From the NCBI GenBank assembly GCA_051453625.1, contig JBOZIK010000001.1:55988697-56020956 (forward strand): a stretch of 32,260 bases of DNA. The letters are read 5' to 3'. Each line of letters opens with the position of its first letter. Within the stretch, counting starts at the first letter, position 1. Below, in pieces: positions 18,910-28,210 of this stretch. Position numbers and translations under genes: made by a program. This DNA is from Welwitschia mirabilis. Its lineage: Eukaryota; Gnetophyta; Gnetopsida; Welwitschiales. The notes beneath the pieces are model-generated. The model saw only the letters and a list, made by a program, of their open reading frames with translations, did no database searches and was not told the DNA's origin.

Positions 18910-19834
18910 NNNNNNNNNNNNNNNNNNNNNNNNNNNNNNNNNNNNNNNNNNNNNNNNNNNNNNNNNNNNNNNNNNNNNNNNNNNNNNNNNNNNNNNNNNN
19001 NNNNNNNNNNNNNNNNNNNNNNNNNNNNNNNNNNNNNNNNNNNNNNNNNNNNNNNNNNNNNNNNNNNNNNNNNNNNNNNNNNNNNNNNNNNNNNNNNNNN
19101 NNNNNNNNNNNNNNNNNNNNNNNNNNNNNNNNNNNNNNNNNNNNNNNNNNNNNNNNNNNNNNNNNNNNNNNNNNNNNNNNNNNNNNNNNNNNNNNNNNNN
19201 NNNNNNNNNNNNNNNNNNNNNNNNNNNNNNNNNNNNNNNNNNNNNNNNNNNNNNNNNNNNNNNNNNNNNNNNNNNNNNNNNNNNNNNNNNNNNNNNNNNN
19301 NNNNNNNNNNNNNNNNNNNNNNNNNNNNNNNNNNNNNNNNNNNNNNNNNNNNNNNNNNNNNNNNNNNNNNNNNNNNNNNNNNNNNNNNNNNNNNNNNNNN
19401 NNNNNNNNNNNNNNNNNNNNNNNNNNNNNNNNNNNNNNNNNNNNNNNNNNNNNNNNNNNNNNNNNNNNNNNNNNNNNNNNNNNNNNNNNNNNNNNNNNNN
19501 NNNNNNNNNNNNNNNNNNNNNNNNNNNNNNNNNNNNNNNNNNNNNNNNNNNNNNNNNNNNNNNNNNNNNNNNNNNNNNNNNNNNNNNNNNNNNNNNNNNN
19601 NNNNNNNNNNNNNNNNNNNNNNNNNNNNNNNNNNNNNNNNNNNNNNNNNNNNNNNNNNNNNNNNNNNNNNNNNNNNNNNNNNNNNNNNNNNNNNNNNNNN
19701 NNNNNNNNNNNNNNNNNNNNNNNNNNNNNNNNNNNNNNNNNNNNNNNNNNNNNNNNNNNNNNNNNNNNNNNNNNNNNNNNNNNNNNNNNNNNNNNNNNNN
19801 NNNNNNNNNNNNNNNNNNNNNNNNNNNNNNNNNN
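18910..19834. other. Assembly gap (925 N) within the 5' LTR
   Basis: The flanks (TTCATTTCTAGCTAATG on the left, CTTGGATATTATCAAAGTG on the right) correspond to points only about 24 bp apart in the inverted LTR copy at 30404-31687. So 925 bases is either a wrong estimate or marks an extra insertion. Confidence 0.9.
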
Positions 19835-20289
19835 ACCCGCCCTTGGATATTATCAAAGTGTACCTAACTTGTGTGATTGATCAGAACAGCATTCAAGTCC
19901 TCACATTTGTGCTTGAGTCACCTCTCTTCTACCTCTTTCCTTTTCTGTGGTTGAGTCCAAGCCTTCAAAAGACTCCAAACTGTACTTGGTTGATGATAAG
20001 CCTAAAATCATCACTGTTGTAAAAGGGTTGATGATCAGCCAGAAATTATCAGTTAAAGAGCTTCAAGGGAACCAAGGAAGACGGTTCATCTATCTCTCCC
20101 TAAAGAGTGGAGTAAGCACATTGCCGAACCACTATAAATTCTGTGTGTCCTGATTATTTTCTTCATTGCATTATTTTTGTGTTATTTATTAATCGTGCAA
20201 GGCTAATTCATTTTTATTAGGATGAAATATTTCATTAGTTTTTAATGACCAAACCTATTCATCCCCCACTCCCCCAAAAGGATTTTCAA

Positions 20290-20304
20290 TTAGTATCAGA
20301 GTTT
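20290..20304 (+). other. Primer binding site of Sirevirus-A (mutated)
   Basis: TTAGTATCAGAGTTTG follows the LTR end after one spacer base. It is the initiator tRNA-Met-type PBS (TTGGTATCAGAGC) with G to A and C to T changes. Confidence 0.75.
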
Positions 20305-20343
20305 GTTTACTCTTGATAGAGTTTCACCACTCTACAAGATCAA

Positions 20344-21250
20344 ATGGGACCTAACTTTCATAAAGGTCACCCAATCTCAAGGCCCCCTTTCTTCAATGGA
20401 TTTAGCTCTTCCTTTTGGAAAACCAAAATGATTATATTCCTGAAATCCCTTGATTTGAATATTTGGGATAATGTTGTGTGTGGCTATATCAAACCTATTA
20501 TTCATTTGGCAAGTTGGACTGATGAACAATCGGAGGAAGCAAGGCTCAATGCCAAAGCAATGCATGCACTCATATGTACACTCAGTCCTGAAAAATATAG
20601 TCGGGTAGTAAAGTGCTCATTAGTGAAAGAAATCTGGGACACCATTAAACTTGCACATGAAGGTACGAGCATGTCAAAAATTCTAAATTACAAGTTCTAA
20701 TGACTCAATTCGAAAATATTAGGATGGAAGAACAGGAATCTATTACCGAATACACAACCAAAATAACCAACATTGTCAACACAATGTGGGGACTTGGTGA
20801 AAAAGTTCCTGAACAAAGGGTTGTTAGGAAAACTCTGAGAAGTTTACCCAAACGCTTCCGACCTAAGATCACCGCAATAGAAGAATGCAAGAATCCAGAT
20901 GCCATGAGTCTAAAGGAGCTCAAAGGATCTTTGATTGTGTACGAAGCTACTATCATCGAAGATGAAGGTCCTAAAACCAAAAACATTGCTTTAAAAATGC
21001 TCTAGTCATGGCAAGAAAGGATCAAGCACTAAAGAAGATGATAAGGAACTAGCCTTGCTAGCTAAGAACTTCAGAAGGTTCTTAAGAAAGCAAAAGGACT
21101 CAAGAAGATCGAGATCTAACGCAAATGAAGATTAGGTGGAGAAGAAAACCTCCTTCTAAAGCTCGAACAAAAACAAGAAACCGTTGCAATGTTTTGAGTG
21201 CAAAAGACATGGACACACAGCTACTGACTATGCCAACACAAGAAAAGCAA
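20344..21250 (+). pseudogene. Sirevirus-A gag, UBN2 domain and first zinc knuckle
   Basis: ATG 20344 lies 40 bp after the PBS. The first open frame (118 codons, to 20700) has SRPPFFNGFSSSFWKTKMII and WTDEQSEEARLNAKAMHALI, then IWDTIKLAHEGTSMSKI. A frame change near 20690 leads to 20700-21005 with ITEYTTKITNIVNTMWGLGE and LRSLPKRFRPKITAIEECKN, the core of a copia gag. At 21190-21231 a zinc knuckle reads CFECKRHGHTATDY: Cys, Cys and His are in place and the last cysteine is tyrosine (a TGT/TGC to TAT change). The lysine-rich stretch after it and acidic residues follow the Sirevirus pattern. At least one frameshift and stops make it non-functional. Confidence 0.82.
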
Positions 21251-21800
21251 AAAACAAGGGAAAGAAGGCTCTAAAAACCACTTGAAATGATGAAGAAGAA
21301 TCTGAATCAGAGGCATCCCAAATTGTATTTTCATTGTGAAACTCTAGCTTACAAAAACAAAGATTTAAAGACTGAATTACACTCTTTACAAGCTCAACTT
21401 GATCTAGCAAACCAAGAGTTAGATAGGACTATTGAGAATCTTGCAGGTGTAAACAAGACGATTTCAATATTGTCAAGAGACCTAGAGGCTGCAAGAGGTC
21501 ACAATTCATTTGCAAATTCTTATTCAAATAAGGTGAATTTTGGGCAAAGAAGGTATGCACTAAATCTTCCAAAAGCCCTTGAATATTCATTGTTTTCATT
21601 GTGGAGGATCATGGCATATTAGATTCACTTGTCCCATTAGAAAAGGGAATTTCCTCCAATATAAGAATGACAGGTTTCTACGGAGACCTAAAACAATGAA
21701 AATCCAGCCTTCACTCAAACAAAAATGGAATGGAAAGGAGTCAATTAAAGGCCTTTTTGCTCAAATTGCCTTGAAAGCAAAGGAGATCAAGACACATGAC
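21251..21800 (+). pseudogene. Sirevirus-A gag C-terminal coiled coil and second zinc knuckle
   Basis: The open frame 21287-21622 contains a predicted coiled coil with regular hydrophobic spacing: LKTELHSLQAQLDLANQELD, then IENLAGVNKTISILSRDLEA. The extended gag with coiled coil is a known Sirevirus trait. In the next frame, 21579-21806 includes CFHCGGSWHIRFTC, a complete CX2CX4HX4C zinc knuckle, so all four ligands remain here. The segment LFAQIALKAKE near 21757-21790 is the usual lead-in to protease. Frames change at about 21290 and 21590. Confidence 0.7.
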
Positions 21801-22725
21801 AAGTGACAAAAGGCGTTTTCATACCCTTGTTGACTATCATGGAGGTGAGGTGTCTTTTGGCGATAATTGTAAGGCAACAATCAAAGGCAAAGGAATGGTA
21901 TGTGAATATAACTTACCCAAAATTGATGATGTAATATATGTTCATGGGCTTAAGCATAATCTTTTAAGTATTACTCAAATGTGTGATAAAGGAAACATGG
22001 TCATTTCTGACAAAGATAAATGTGTAGTTAAGAATATTTCTAACAATAAAGAGTTGTTAATTGCCCATAGATCTGAAAACTTATATTCTATAAGAGGAAA
22101 ATCACATGATGAAGAATTATGTGGCTTCACCTAAGAAAGTGAACAAAGACTCTAGCATAGGAGAGTGGGTCATTCTAATATTGTGAATCTAAAGACTGTA
22201 TTGTAAAGGGGGTTGGTAAGAGGTTTACCTAAACTTAATTTTTCAAATTTTGAGTCTTGTGAGCATTGCCAAGCAAGGAAAATTGTAAAGTCTTCATTTA
22301 AACCAAAAACTAGGATTTCCACAAAAGAACCACTAGATATGTTACATTTTGATTTAGTAAGACCTACAAATTTAAGAAGCCTTGGATGTAAGAAAAATTT
22401 TATAGTCGTTGTTGACGATTTTACAAGATACACTTGGGTTGAATTTTTGCATTCAAAATCTGATGTCTTTGACAAGTTTTGTAGACTTTGTAGGAAAATT
22501 CAGAATGAAAAAGGTCATAACATAAAGAGAATTACATCTTACTATGGAGGTGAGTTTGAAAATGAAAATTTCATTAATTTTTGTGATAACTATGGCATAT
22601 TCCATCAATTTTCAACTCCAAGAACACCACAACAGAATGGAGTGGCAAAACGAAAGAATGGAGTATTGATAGAGATGGCAAGGACAACGCTTGAAGATTA
22701 TAATATTCCAAGATGGTTTGACTAA
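21796..22725 (+). pseudogene. Sirevirus-A protease remnant, pre-integrase and integrase core
   Basis: From 21796 the frame reads MTSDKRRFHTLVDYHGGEVS, the stretch just after the copia protease active site. The catalytic Asp-Ser-Gly segment itself is missing, apparently a deletion of about ten codons between IKT and HMTSDKRRF. The pre-integrase domain continues to 22134. After stops, 22213-22725 gives the CEHC half of the integrase zinc finger, LHFDLVRPT with the first catalytic Asp (22351-22353), and ITSYYGGEFENE where the second Asp is Tyr (22540-22542). PQQNGVAKRKN follows, in which the catalytic Glu is Lys (22648-22650). Two of the three DDE residues are lost, so the enzyme is dead independently of the stops. 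Confidence 0.83.
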
Positions 22726-23306
22726 AGTAGTGAGTACTATTTGCTACATATCCAATAGGAATTTTTTGAGAACAGTTACTCAAAGTACACCATATGAGGT
22801 TGGAATGGTAAGAAACCTAGCGTTAAATACTTTAGAGTTTTGGGTAGCAAATACATTATTCTGAATGACAAAGATCCAAATAAATTTCAGCCTAAAGGTA
22901 TGCATGGTATTTTTCTCAGTTATTCTTCAAAAAGCGAAGCCCATAGGGTTTTTAATTATGATTCAATAAAGTTGAAGAATCAATTCATATAAAGGTTTTA
23001 GAGACTAACGATGAAAGCAGGGTTAGCAAAGATGAGAAGGATGATCCCATACATACTTGTGATAATGATGCTCAAAGCAGTCACTAAGATGGGGCAAACA
23101 AAGTTTTTGAAGGAGAAAACGATGAGAATCCTATGACCACTGCTTTTCAAAAATGCACAAGCCTTATCTCAAAACTAGAAGAAATCATCTAATTGATCAA
23201 ATGATTGGAAATCCAAAATTTGGGATAAGTACCAAACGAGGTATGAGTAACATTTGTGCTCCTTTCTGTTTTGTATCTCAGATTGAACCTAGAAATATAG
23301 CTGAAG
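22726..23306 (+). pseudogene. Sirevirus-A integrase C-terminal region, first copy of a duplicated segment
   Basis: Continuing after a stop, and in shifted frames, I read TQSTP, KPSVKYFRVLGSKYIILNDK, PNKFQPKGMHGIFLSYSSKS and EAHRVFNYDS. Then comes the linker toward RT, ending in QIEPRNIAE (to 23306). From about 22917 this sequence is repeated after the gap at 23407. Several stops occur. Confidence 0.7.
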
Positions 23307-23795
23307 NNNNNNNNNNNNNNNNNNNNNNNNNNNNNNNNNNNNNNNNNNNNNNNNNNNNNNNNNNNNNNNNNNNNNNNNNNNNNNNNNNNNNNNNNNNNNN
23401 NNNNNNTGGTTATCCTTCAAAAAGCAAAGCCTATAGAGCTTTCAACTATGATTCAAATAAAGTTGAAGAATCAATACATGTAAAGGTTTTAGAGACTAAT
23501 AAAGGAAAGCAGGGTTAACAAAGATAAGGAAGATAATCTCACATATACTTGTGATAACGATGCTCAAAGCAGTCACCAAGATGTTCCAAAGTTTTGGAAG
23601 GAGAAAATGATAAGAATCTCGTGACCACTGCTTCTCAAAAATGCATAAATCTTCCTCTCAGAACCAGAAGAGATCATCCAACGAACCAAATCATTGGAAA
23701 TCCGGAATCTAGAATAAGTACAAGATCAGGTGTGAGCAATATTTGTGCTCATTTCTGCTTTGTATCTTATGTTGAACCTAGAAATATAGCTGAAG
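22917..23795 (+). repeat. Divergent direct duplication of ~390 bp on either side of the gap
   Basis: Copy 1 (about 22917-23306) and copy 2 (23407-23795) both run from the SYSSKSxAxRxFNYDS-type segment to the GAACCTAGAAATATAGCTGA motif followed by AG. By eye they are about 84% identical with small indels. The N run lies exactly at the junction. Confidence 0.85.
23307..23406. other. Assembly gap (100 N) at a duplication junction
   Basis: A placeholder-length N run. The left flank ends at the end of copy 1 and the right flank begins at the start of copy 2 of the 390 bp repeat, so an unknown amount of sequence, possibly a whole element, may be missing. Confidence 0.9.
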
Positions 23796-24074
23796 CTAAA
23801 CAACATAAGCAAGGAATAGACGCTATGCAAAAGAAACTATTGCAATTCAAGAGGAATGGAGTTTGGGAGTTGTTCCAAAACCAAAAGGTAAGCATATTAT
23901 TGGCACTAAATGGGTATCTAAGAATAAGCTAGATGAAACAAGTACCACAGTGCAAAACAAAGCTGTACTAGTGGCTCAAGGCTATTGTCAAGAAGAAGAT
24001 ATAGACTACGGTGAGACCTATGCCCCAGTGGCTAGGCTTGAATCCATTAAACTGTTGTTAGCTTATGCATGCGT
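23407..24074 (+). pseudogene. Sirevirus-A linker (second copy) and reverse transcriptase N-terminus
   Basis: Copy 2 of the linker (KSKAYRAFNYDS, KVEESIHVKVLETN, RDHPTNQIIGNP, YVEPRNIAEA) runs into the RT N-terminal domain: QKKLLQFKRNGVWEL in one frame, then PKGKHIIGTKWVSKNKLDET and AVLVAQGYCQEEDIDYGETY in another (23863-24069). The latter continues APVARLESIKLLLAYA. This is where copia RT begins. The frame is cut in the middle of the finger/palm region by a solo LTR inserted at 24075. Confidence 0.8.
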
Positions 24075-24449
24075 TGTCACGAAACTTTACTGGAAATCTA
24101 TGCTAAAGAAATGAAATAGCAAGCACCAAAACAACACACATAGATTTACGTGGAAAACCTCTCAGCAAAAACCACGGGAAGTAGGCAGAGCTCTTAATCT
24201 TATTCGAAGAGCAAGACGAATCACATTACAAAAAGAAAAAACCCAAGCAACTTTTAAATAGGTTTAGCGCTTCAAGCCAAGACAGTCTAGAAACTTCCTC
24301 TCCTTTTCCCTTCCTTTCCTTCTCCTTTTATTTGAATACCCTAAGTAATTAAAACATAACTTCTTTTTACAAAATTACAAAAAGGAGGTCACTGTTAAAA
24401 CATAACATTACAATATAAACAAGACAATTTTGCCTTCACTTTTCCAACA
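24075..24449 (-). mobile_element. Solo Tork-type LTR (375 bp) inserted in RT
   Basis: Read on the minus strand it begins TGTTGGAAAAGTGAAGGCAA and ends TTTCGTGACA, a TG..CA LTR. It has TTTAAAAG-type TATA context near 24251-24262 and the same GGTTTTCCACGTAAATC end motif as the LTRs at 12100 and 28211. RT coding homology stops at its left edge (LLAYA) and resumes at its right edge (CAMNIKLFQIDVKSALL), so the insertion is precise. Candidate 5 bp target duplications TGCGT (24070-24074) and TGTGC (24450-24454) match at three of five positions, differing by C/T transitions. No internal domain is present, so LTR-LTR recombination probably removed it. Confidence 0.8.
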
Positions 24450-25674
24450 TGTGCCATGAACATTAAGTTATTTCAAATTGATGTGAAAAGTGCCCTCCTA
24501 AATTGTTACATAGAAGAGGAAGTTTTTGTCAAAGAGCCACCTGGTTTTATTGATGCCAACTAGCCCGAACATGTTTTCAAACTCAAGAAGGTCTTGTAGG
24601 GACTCAAACAAGCTCAGAGAGCTCGGTATGAGAGGCTGTCAAAATTTCTGATACAGCATGGGTTTAAATGTGGCAATGTTCACTCCACCTTGTTTATTAA
24701 AAAGACTGATGATGATATTCTCATTTTACAAATTTTATCTTGATGAGATAGTTTTTGGTGCAACCAACGAGAAACTAACAGTGGACTTTTCTAAGACCAT
24801 GCAAAAAGAATTTGAGATAAGCATGCTTGGAGAACTTAATTTTTTCTTAAGGTTGCAAATCAAGCAGCTCCAAAATGGAATTTTTCGAAGTCAATCAAAA
24901 TATGTCAAAGAACTACTAACAAAGCACAAGCTTGACCAAGCCAAAGAGGTTGGTACTCCAATGTCTACAACAACAAAAATTAGCAAGGATGAATCAGGTA
25001 AATCAGTTAACCAGAGACATTATAGAGTTATGATTGGTAGCTTGTTGTACTAGACTTCTAGTAGGCTAGATATTGAATTTAGTGTGGGTATTTGAACTCG
25101 ATACCAGTCTAAACCTAAAGATTCCCATCTTTTCGCGGTTAAAAGAATATTTAGGTATCTCAAGCACACAAGTAACTTTGGTATTTGGTTTCTTCGTGAC
25201 ACTTCACTTGATCTAGTTGGGTATAGTGATGCAGATTGGGCTGGATACACAAGTGGTGCCTACTATTTTCTTGGGAATTGTCTAGCAGCTTGAAGTTCAA
25301 AGAAACAGAGTTCGATATCATTGTCCATCGCAAAGGCTGAATATATGTCAGCCAGAGCTTGCTATACTTAATTGTTTCGGATGATGCACACCTTGCGTGA
25401 TTATGGGATGGAAATGAAGAATAATCAATTGTTATGTGACAACACCATTGCCACTAATATCACAAAGAACCTTGTACAACACTCTCGTACTAAGCACATT
25501 GACATAAAGCACCATTTCATTAGGGAACAAGTTCAACAAGGGGCAATAAAAGTAGATGATGTCTCTATTGAAAAACAACTTGCAAACATGATCACAAATG
25601 CATTACCAGAAACAAGGTTTGAGAAGTTAAGGGTAGAGTTGGGCATAGGAACATGCCCAACCAAGGTATGATCC
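24450..25674 (+). pseudogene. Sirevirus-A reverse transcriptase (palm/thumb) and RNase H remnant
   Basis: RT resumes after the solo LTR with NIKLFQIDVKSALLNCYIEE, EEVFVKEPPGF, HVFKLKKVL and QARYERL-like sequence (with stops). The catalytic YVDD box reads YLDE (24736-24747): one catalytic aspartate has become glutamate. The open frame 24658-25053 continues EFEISMLGELNFFLRLQIKQ and RVMIGSLLY. RNase H follows: DLVGYSDADWAG with the first Asp, then a short deletion before YYFLGN, SIAKAEYMSARA with the Glu, and LLCDNTIATNI with the next Asp. HSRTKHIDIKHHFIREQVQQ and FEKLRVELGI end pol near 25674. Stops remain in RT and RNase H. Confidence 0.85.
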
Positions 25675-26120
25675 ATTTACTCAGATGCCAACATTTGTAC
25701 ATATTGATCAAACTTTAAATACATTAGAGCATAGTTCAAATCCTTCGTGCTTATTCATGTTCTTGGCTCTTTCTCACGAAGTCTGTGTTAAATCTGTCAT
25801 ATTTTTGTTCCTTTTTTACTGATCACTAGTGTTAGAGGTCCAAACGTCTGCACTCCCAGTTTCCCTGACGTCCACATGCTAGTAAGGAAGTTTTGGGCCA
25901 AATAAAGGACAGATGTCCGCCCTCCATCACCCTTGGTGTCCAAGCACTTGTGCCTACGCAAAGTTTTTCTAAACAACCCTTTCCTTTCTTCAAAAAGGAG
26001 CCCCCTCTATATAAAGGATGTTCCAGGTTCTTCCTTCCTCTCCTGTCTTTTCCATAGCTCAAGTTTAAGAAGTAAGTTCTTCACTTTCACCGTGTTTTCT
26101 TATCTTCTTTCAGTTATTTT
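25675..26120 (+). promoter_or_regulatory. Pol to envelope-like spacer with GACGTCC motifs and a TATA box
   Basis: This noncoding spacer carries AACGTCTGCACTCCC (about 25842), TGACGTCCAC (about 25867) and AGATGTCCGCCCTCC (about 25912), the same motif family as the LTR array. A clean TATATAAAGG follows at 26008-26017, about 100 bp upstream of the envelope-like ATG. The arrangement looks like an internal promoter, and may derive from LTR-type sequence. Sirevirus envelope-like ORFs are usually thought to need splicing or another route for expression, so this is a testable alternative. Activity is inferred. Confidence 0.45.
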
Positions 26121-27143
26121 GTGAGCTTCTCCTTTTCCTTCTATTCCATTATGCCAAGACAAAAGATTCTAGTCTCAAGGAAAGACAGAAGCAAAGACAA
26201 AAAAGCAAAACCAAAAGCAATGTGGACTCAGAGACTTAACAAGAAGCCTCTCACTCCAGAAAGGGTCATCCTGCACGATACCTTTAGACATTACTTCAAT
26301 CTCTTGCCCGAGTTAGAAGAACTCAGTTGGACTTACATCTTAAACCCTCATACACAAGCTCTAGTAAATCTAATTTGTATGTTCTATTGTAATGGGTCAT
26401 TTCAATCTGAGCAAGACCAGTTTGTCTCCAACTTATATGGTGTTGATATTAAGTTCACCCAGAAATGGGGCTACTAATTTTCTGTTAGAAGGAGAAGAGT
26501 ATGTGCATATTACCTCAATGTCTGTTTTAGACCGTCCTGTTCCTAGGAATGAACTCATGAAAGTCTTATGCGAAAAATAAGAGGCTTGGAGAACAGCTAT
26601 TCCCACTCGAATTTCACGCCTAGTTTACGAGGTATTGTTTAGAATTATTTCAAGCAATCTCATTCTTAAGCTCATGCACATGGATGAAGTTTGTCCTTTA
26701 TGCTCATATGTAATGTTCTGTTATGCCAGAAGCATCCAAATTGCTTACCTCAGATGATACTACAAAATATGGCTCCATACAATTCAATAGGTTCAGCAGT
26801 TTTACCATATGGTGGTTTGATTACAAAGACGTGTCATGATCAAGCAGCGTTACCTAAGGTGAAAGATGAAATTCTCAAATTACCTAGGCCATTTGATGAG
26901 TCACTAGTTAGAATGAAAATTGTAGAAGGCTCTGCTCCTCCAGCTCCTCCTCCTCCTTCCAGGCAGTTCAAGCGCATGCGCTCTAGTGAATCATCTTGAG
27001 GCACATCATCTATAGATAAATGGCTTAAAAGGATTTCTTCCCAACTCCCCAAGATTAAGAAGGCTCTAGTAGAATTTGGCTTGGAAGTGGCTTCCACTTC
27101 GTGCAGCAGTGCCAGCAGTGGAAATGCGAAGGAATCTGATTGA
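26121..27143 (+). pseudogene. Sirevirus-A envelope-like ORF (broken)
   Basis: This ORF lies between pol and the 3' LTR, where Sireviruses have their envelope-like gene of unknown function. Frame 1 (26121-26477) starts at an ATG, with a second ATG at 26151. It has a basic N-terminus (KDRSKDKKAKPKA), then RHYFNLLPELEELSW and NLICMFYCNGSF, resembling the plant transposon protein domain. After a frameshift near 26470, ATNFLLEGEEYVHITS runs to a stop at 26578. A further piece has SRLVYEVLFRIISSNLILKL, and after another frame change KHPNCLPQMILQNMAPYNS and LPYGGLITKTC, a proline run (PPAPPPPS) and a stop at 26997. The C-terminus WLKRISSQLPKIKKALVEFG is in the same frame and ends at TGA 27141-27143. 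No transmembrane segment is evident. Confidence 0.7.
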
Positions 27144-27617
27144 TTCTTCCTTTAGTCTTGTCTTTCTACTTATCTTTATCTCCTTTGTTCCCTTGCGTAT
27201 CAGTTTGTGATCCCCTTCCAGTTGTTCTTTCAGTTAGTTTCTGTGTGTTAGTCTTTGTGTCTATATGCTCCTATGAAGGATGAACATTGAACGATATGTA
27301 ATCAAATTTTTGTTATAGTTAATCTAAATTACAGTTATGCTCTCAACTGGTTATAATCTTTATTTTTTTTCTTTTCATATGCTTTTCACGAGTATCTTCT
27401 GTTTATCATTTCATATGCAGGGTCAATGATGCCAAAACCGGGAAATGACTATTTATCAAAATGCCCAAGTGCACTTCATAAGGGACATAAAATTCAAGGG
27501 GAGTAAATGTAAGCCCCAGGAGGAGATATTATTGGTTTATGGTTGTTCAAACAATCACTTTCAAGGAGAGTCTATTGTTTCTCAAGAGTACAAGAAGGCA
27601 TGGGATTTGTCATTATT
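27144..27617 (+). other. Sirevirus-A 3' untranslated region with a decayed extra polypurine tract
   Basis: It aligns with the minus-strand sequence 32125 down to 31703 of Sirevirus-B. At 27425-27446, CAATGATGCCAAAACCGGGA corresponds to CAATGATGCTAAAAGGGGGA in element B, an upstream extra PPT that has lost its G run here. No gene is present. Confidence 0.6.
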
Positions 27618-27631
27618 GAAAAGGGGGAGAT
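27618..27631 (+). other. Polypurine tract of Sirevirus-A
   Basis: GAAAAGGGGGAGAT directly precedes the 3' LTR start at 27632. It is the plus-strand primer for reverse transcription, and the same sequence occurs in inverted orientation at 31688-31702. Confidence 0.85.
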
Positions 27632-28210
27632 TATGGATTAGAAGATTTCAACGATGCCAATAGAATGAAGTTGATTCAAAAATATTATTGTGTGCATGAT
27701 TAATGTGCTCACCAGGTTTCGTCAAAAGGCATGGATGATCTAAAAAGTTGGCAATCTTTTGTCTGGGTAAGTAATGTTTAATGACGGACGTCCTCAAGAT
27801 CCGTCAGTACCCCACACATCCTAAATCAATAAAGTTCGGATGTCTCCTCTTCTTGCAGTCAGATAGTATGGAAATGGCCCGGTTACAAGTGTGAACGTCC
27901 CCACTCTAATAGGGAAGACGTCCCCACTCCAATAGGTCGGACATTCCCTCTCCTCACGGGAAAAATATATAAGACTACTCTGTATCAAGAGCAGACATCC
28001 CCACTCTAGAAGCCCGAACATCCCCACTCTTTTCGGCTTTTTCGTATGAGAGACCACACCACTGACAGGTGCGAGCGTACCCTAGATGTTCCCCCTTCTG
28101 TCAGGATTTTCGTACTCGAGTCTGCATCTTTGACAGGTGCTGACATAACCCCCTTCTCAAGGGCGAACATCTGCAGACATCCACACCCTTTAAGGGCAGA
28201 TGTCTACACC
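27632..28210 (+). repeat. 3' LTR of Sirevirus-A, truncated by a Tork copia
   Basis: It starts TATGGATTAGAAGATTTCAA right after the PPT and aligns with the first ~590 bp of the 5' LTR at 18062. Identity is about 87% by eye over a 250 bp stretch. It ends within the GACGTC-motif region at GATGTCTACACC, where TGTTGATATG of the Tork LTR begins. The GACGTC motifs here are more often degraded to GACATCC, GATGTC or GACATT than in the 5' LTR. A TATATAAG at 27966-27973 is not conserved in the other two LTRs. Confidence 0.85.

Larger units (their letters stand above)
18062..20288 (+). repeat. 5' LTR of Sirevirus-A, with repeated GACGTC motifs and a large gap
   Basis: It begins TGTGAATCGGAAGATTTTAA and ends AGGATTTTCA, one base before the primer site. 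The first ~590 bp align with 27632-28210 and, inverted, with 31687 down to about 31100; the last ~450 bp align with the inverted LTR at 30404-30860. Between about 18215 and 18680 it carries a series of GGACGTCCCCACTC-type units, roughly nine, some degraded to GGATGTCC or GACATCC. An N run occupies 18910-19834. Without N it is about 1.3 kb, close to the 1284 bp of the inverted copy. Confidence 0.82.
18062..28210 (+). mobile_element. Sirevirus-type Ty1/copia element A (5' LTR to truncated 3' LTR)
   Basis: The order LTR, PBS, gag with UBN2 domain and zinc knuckles, protease, integrase, RT/RNase H, envelope-like ORF, PPT, LTR is that of Sireviruses (SIRE1/Maximus lineage). The coiled-coil gag extension, the envelope-like ORF after pol and the CCTATTCATCCCCCACTCCC at the LTR end support that lineage. 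The 5' LTR is 18062-20288 and the 3' LTR begins at 27632, cut at 28210 by a Tork copia. A solo LTR sits in RT at 24075-24449. A divergent 390 bp duplication straddles the gap at 23307, so the two halves could come from different copies of the family. Every coding region is broken. Confidence 0.82.

Noticed and set aside
18837-20022. Very long open frames across 18837-19880, 18900-19856 and 18907-20022
   Set aside because: They consist almost entirely of N translated as unknown residues, with no coding evidence.
27966-27973. TATATAAG in the Sirevirus-A 3' LTR as the LTR promoter
   Set aside because: The aligned positions in the 5' LTR and in the Sirevirus-B LTR read GTATGAG and GCATGAC, so it is not conserved.
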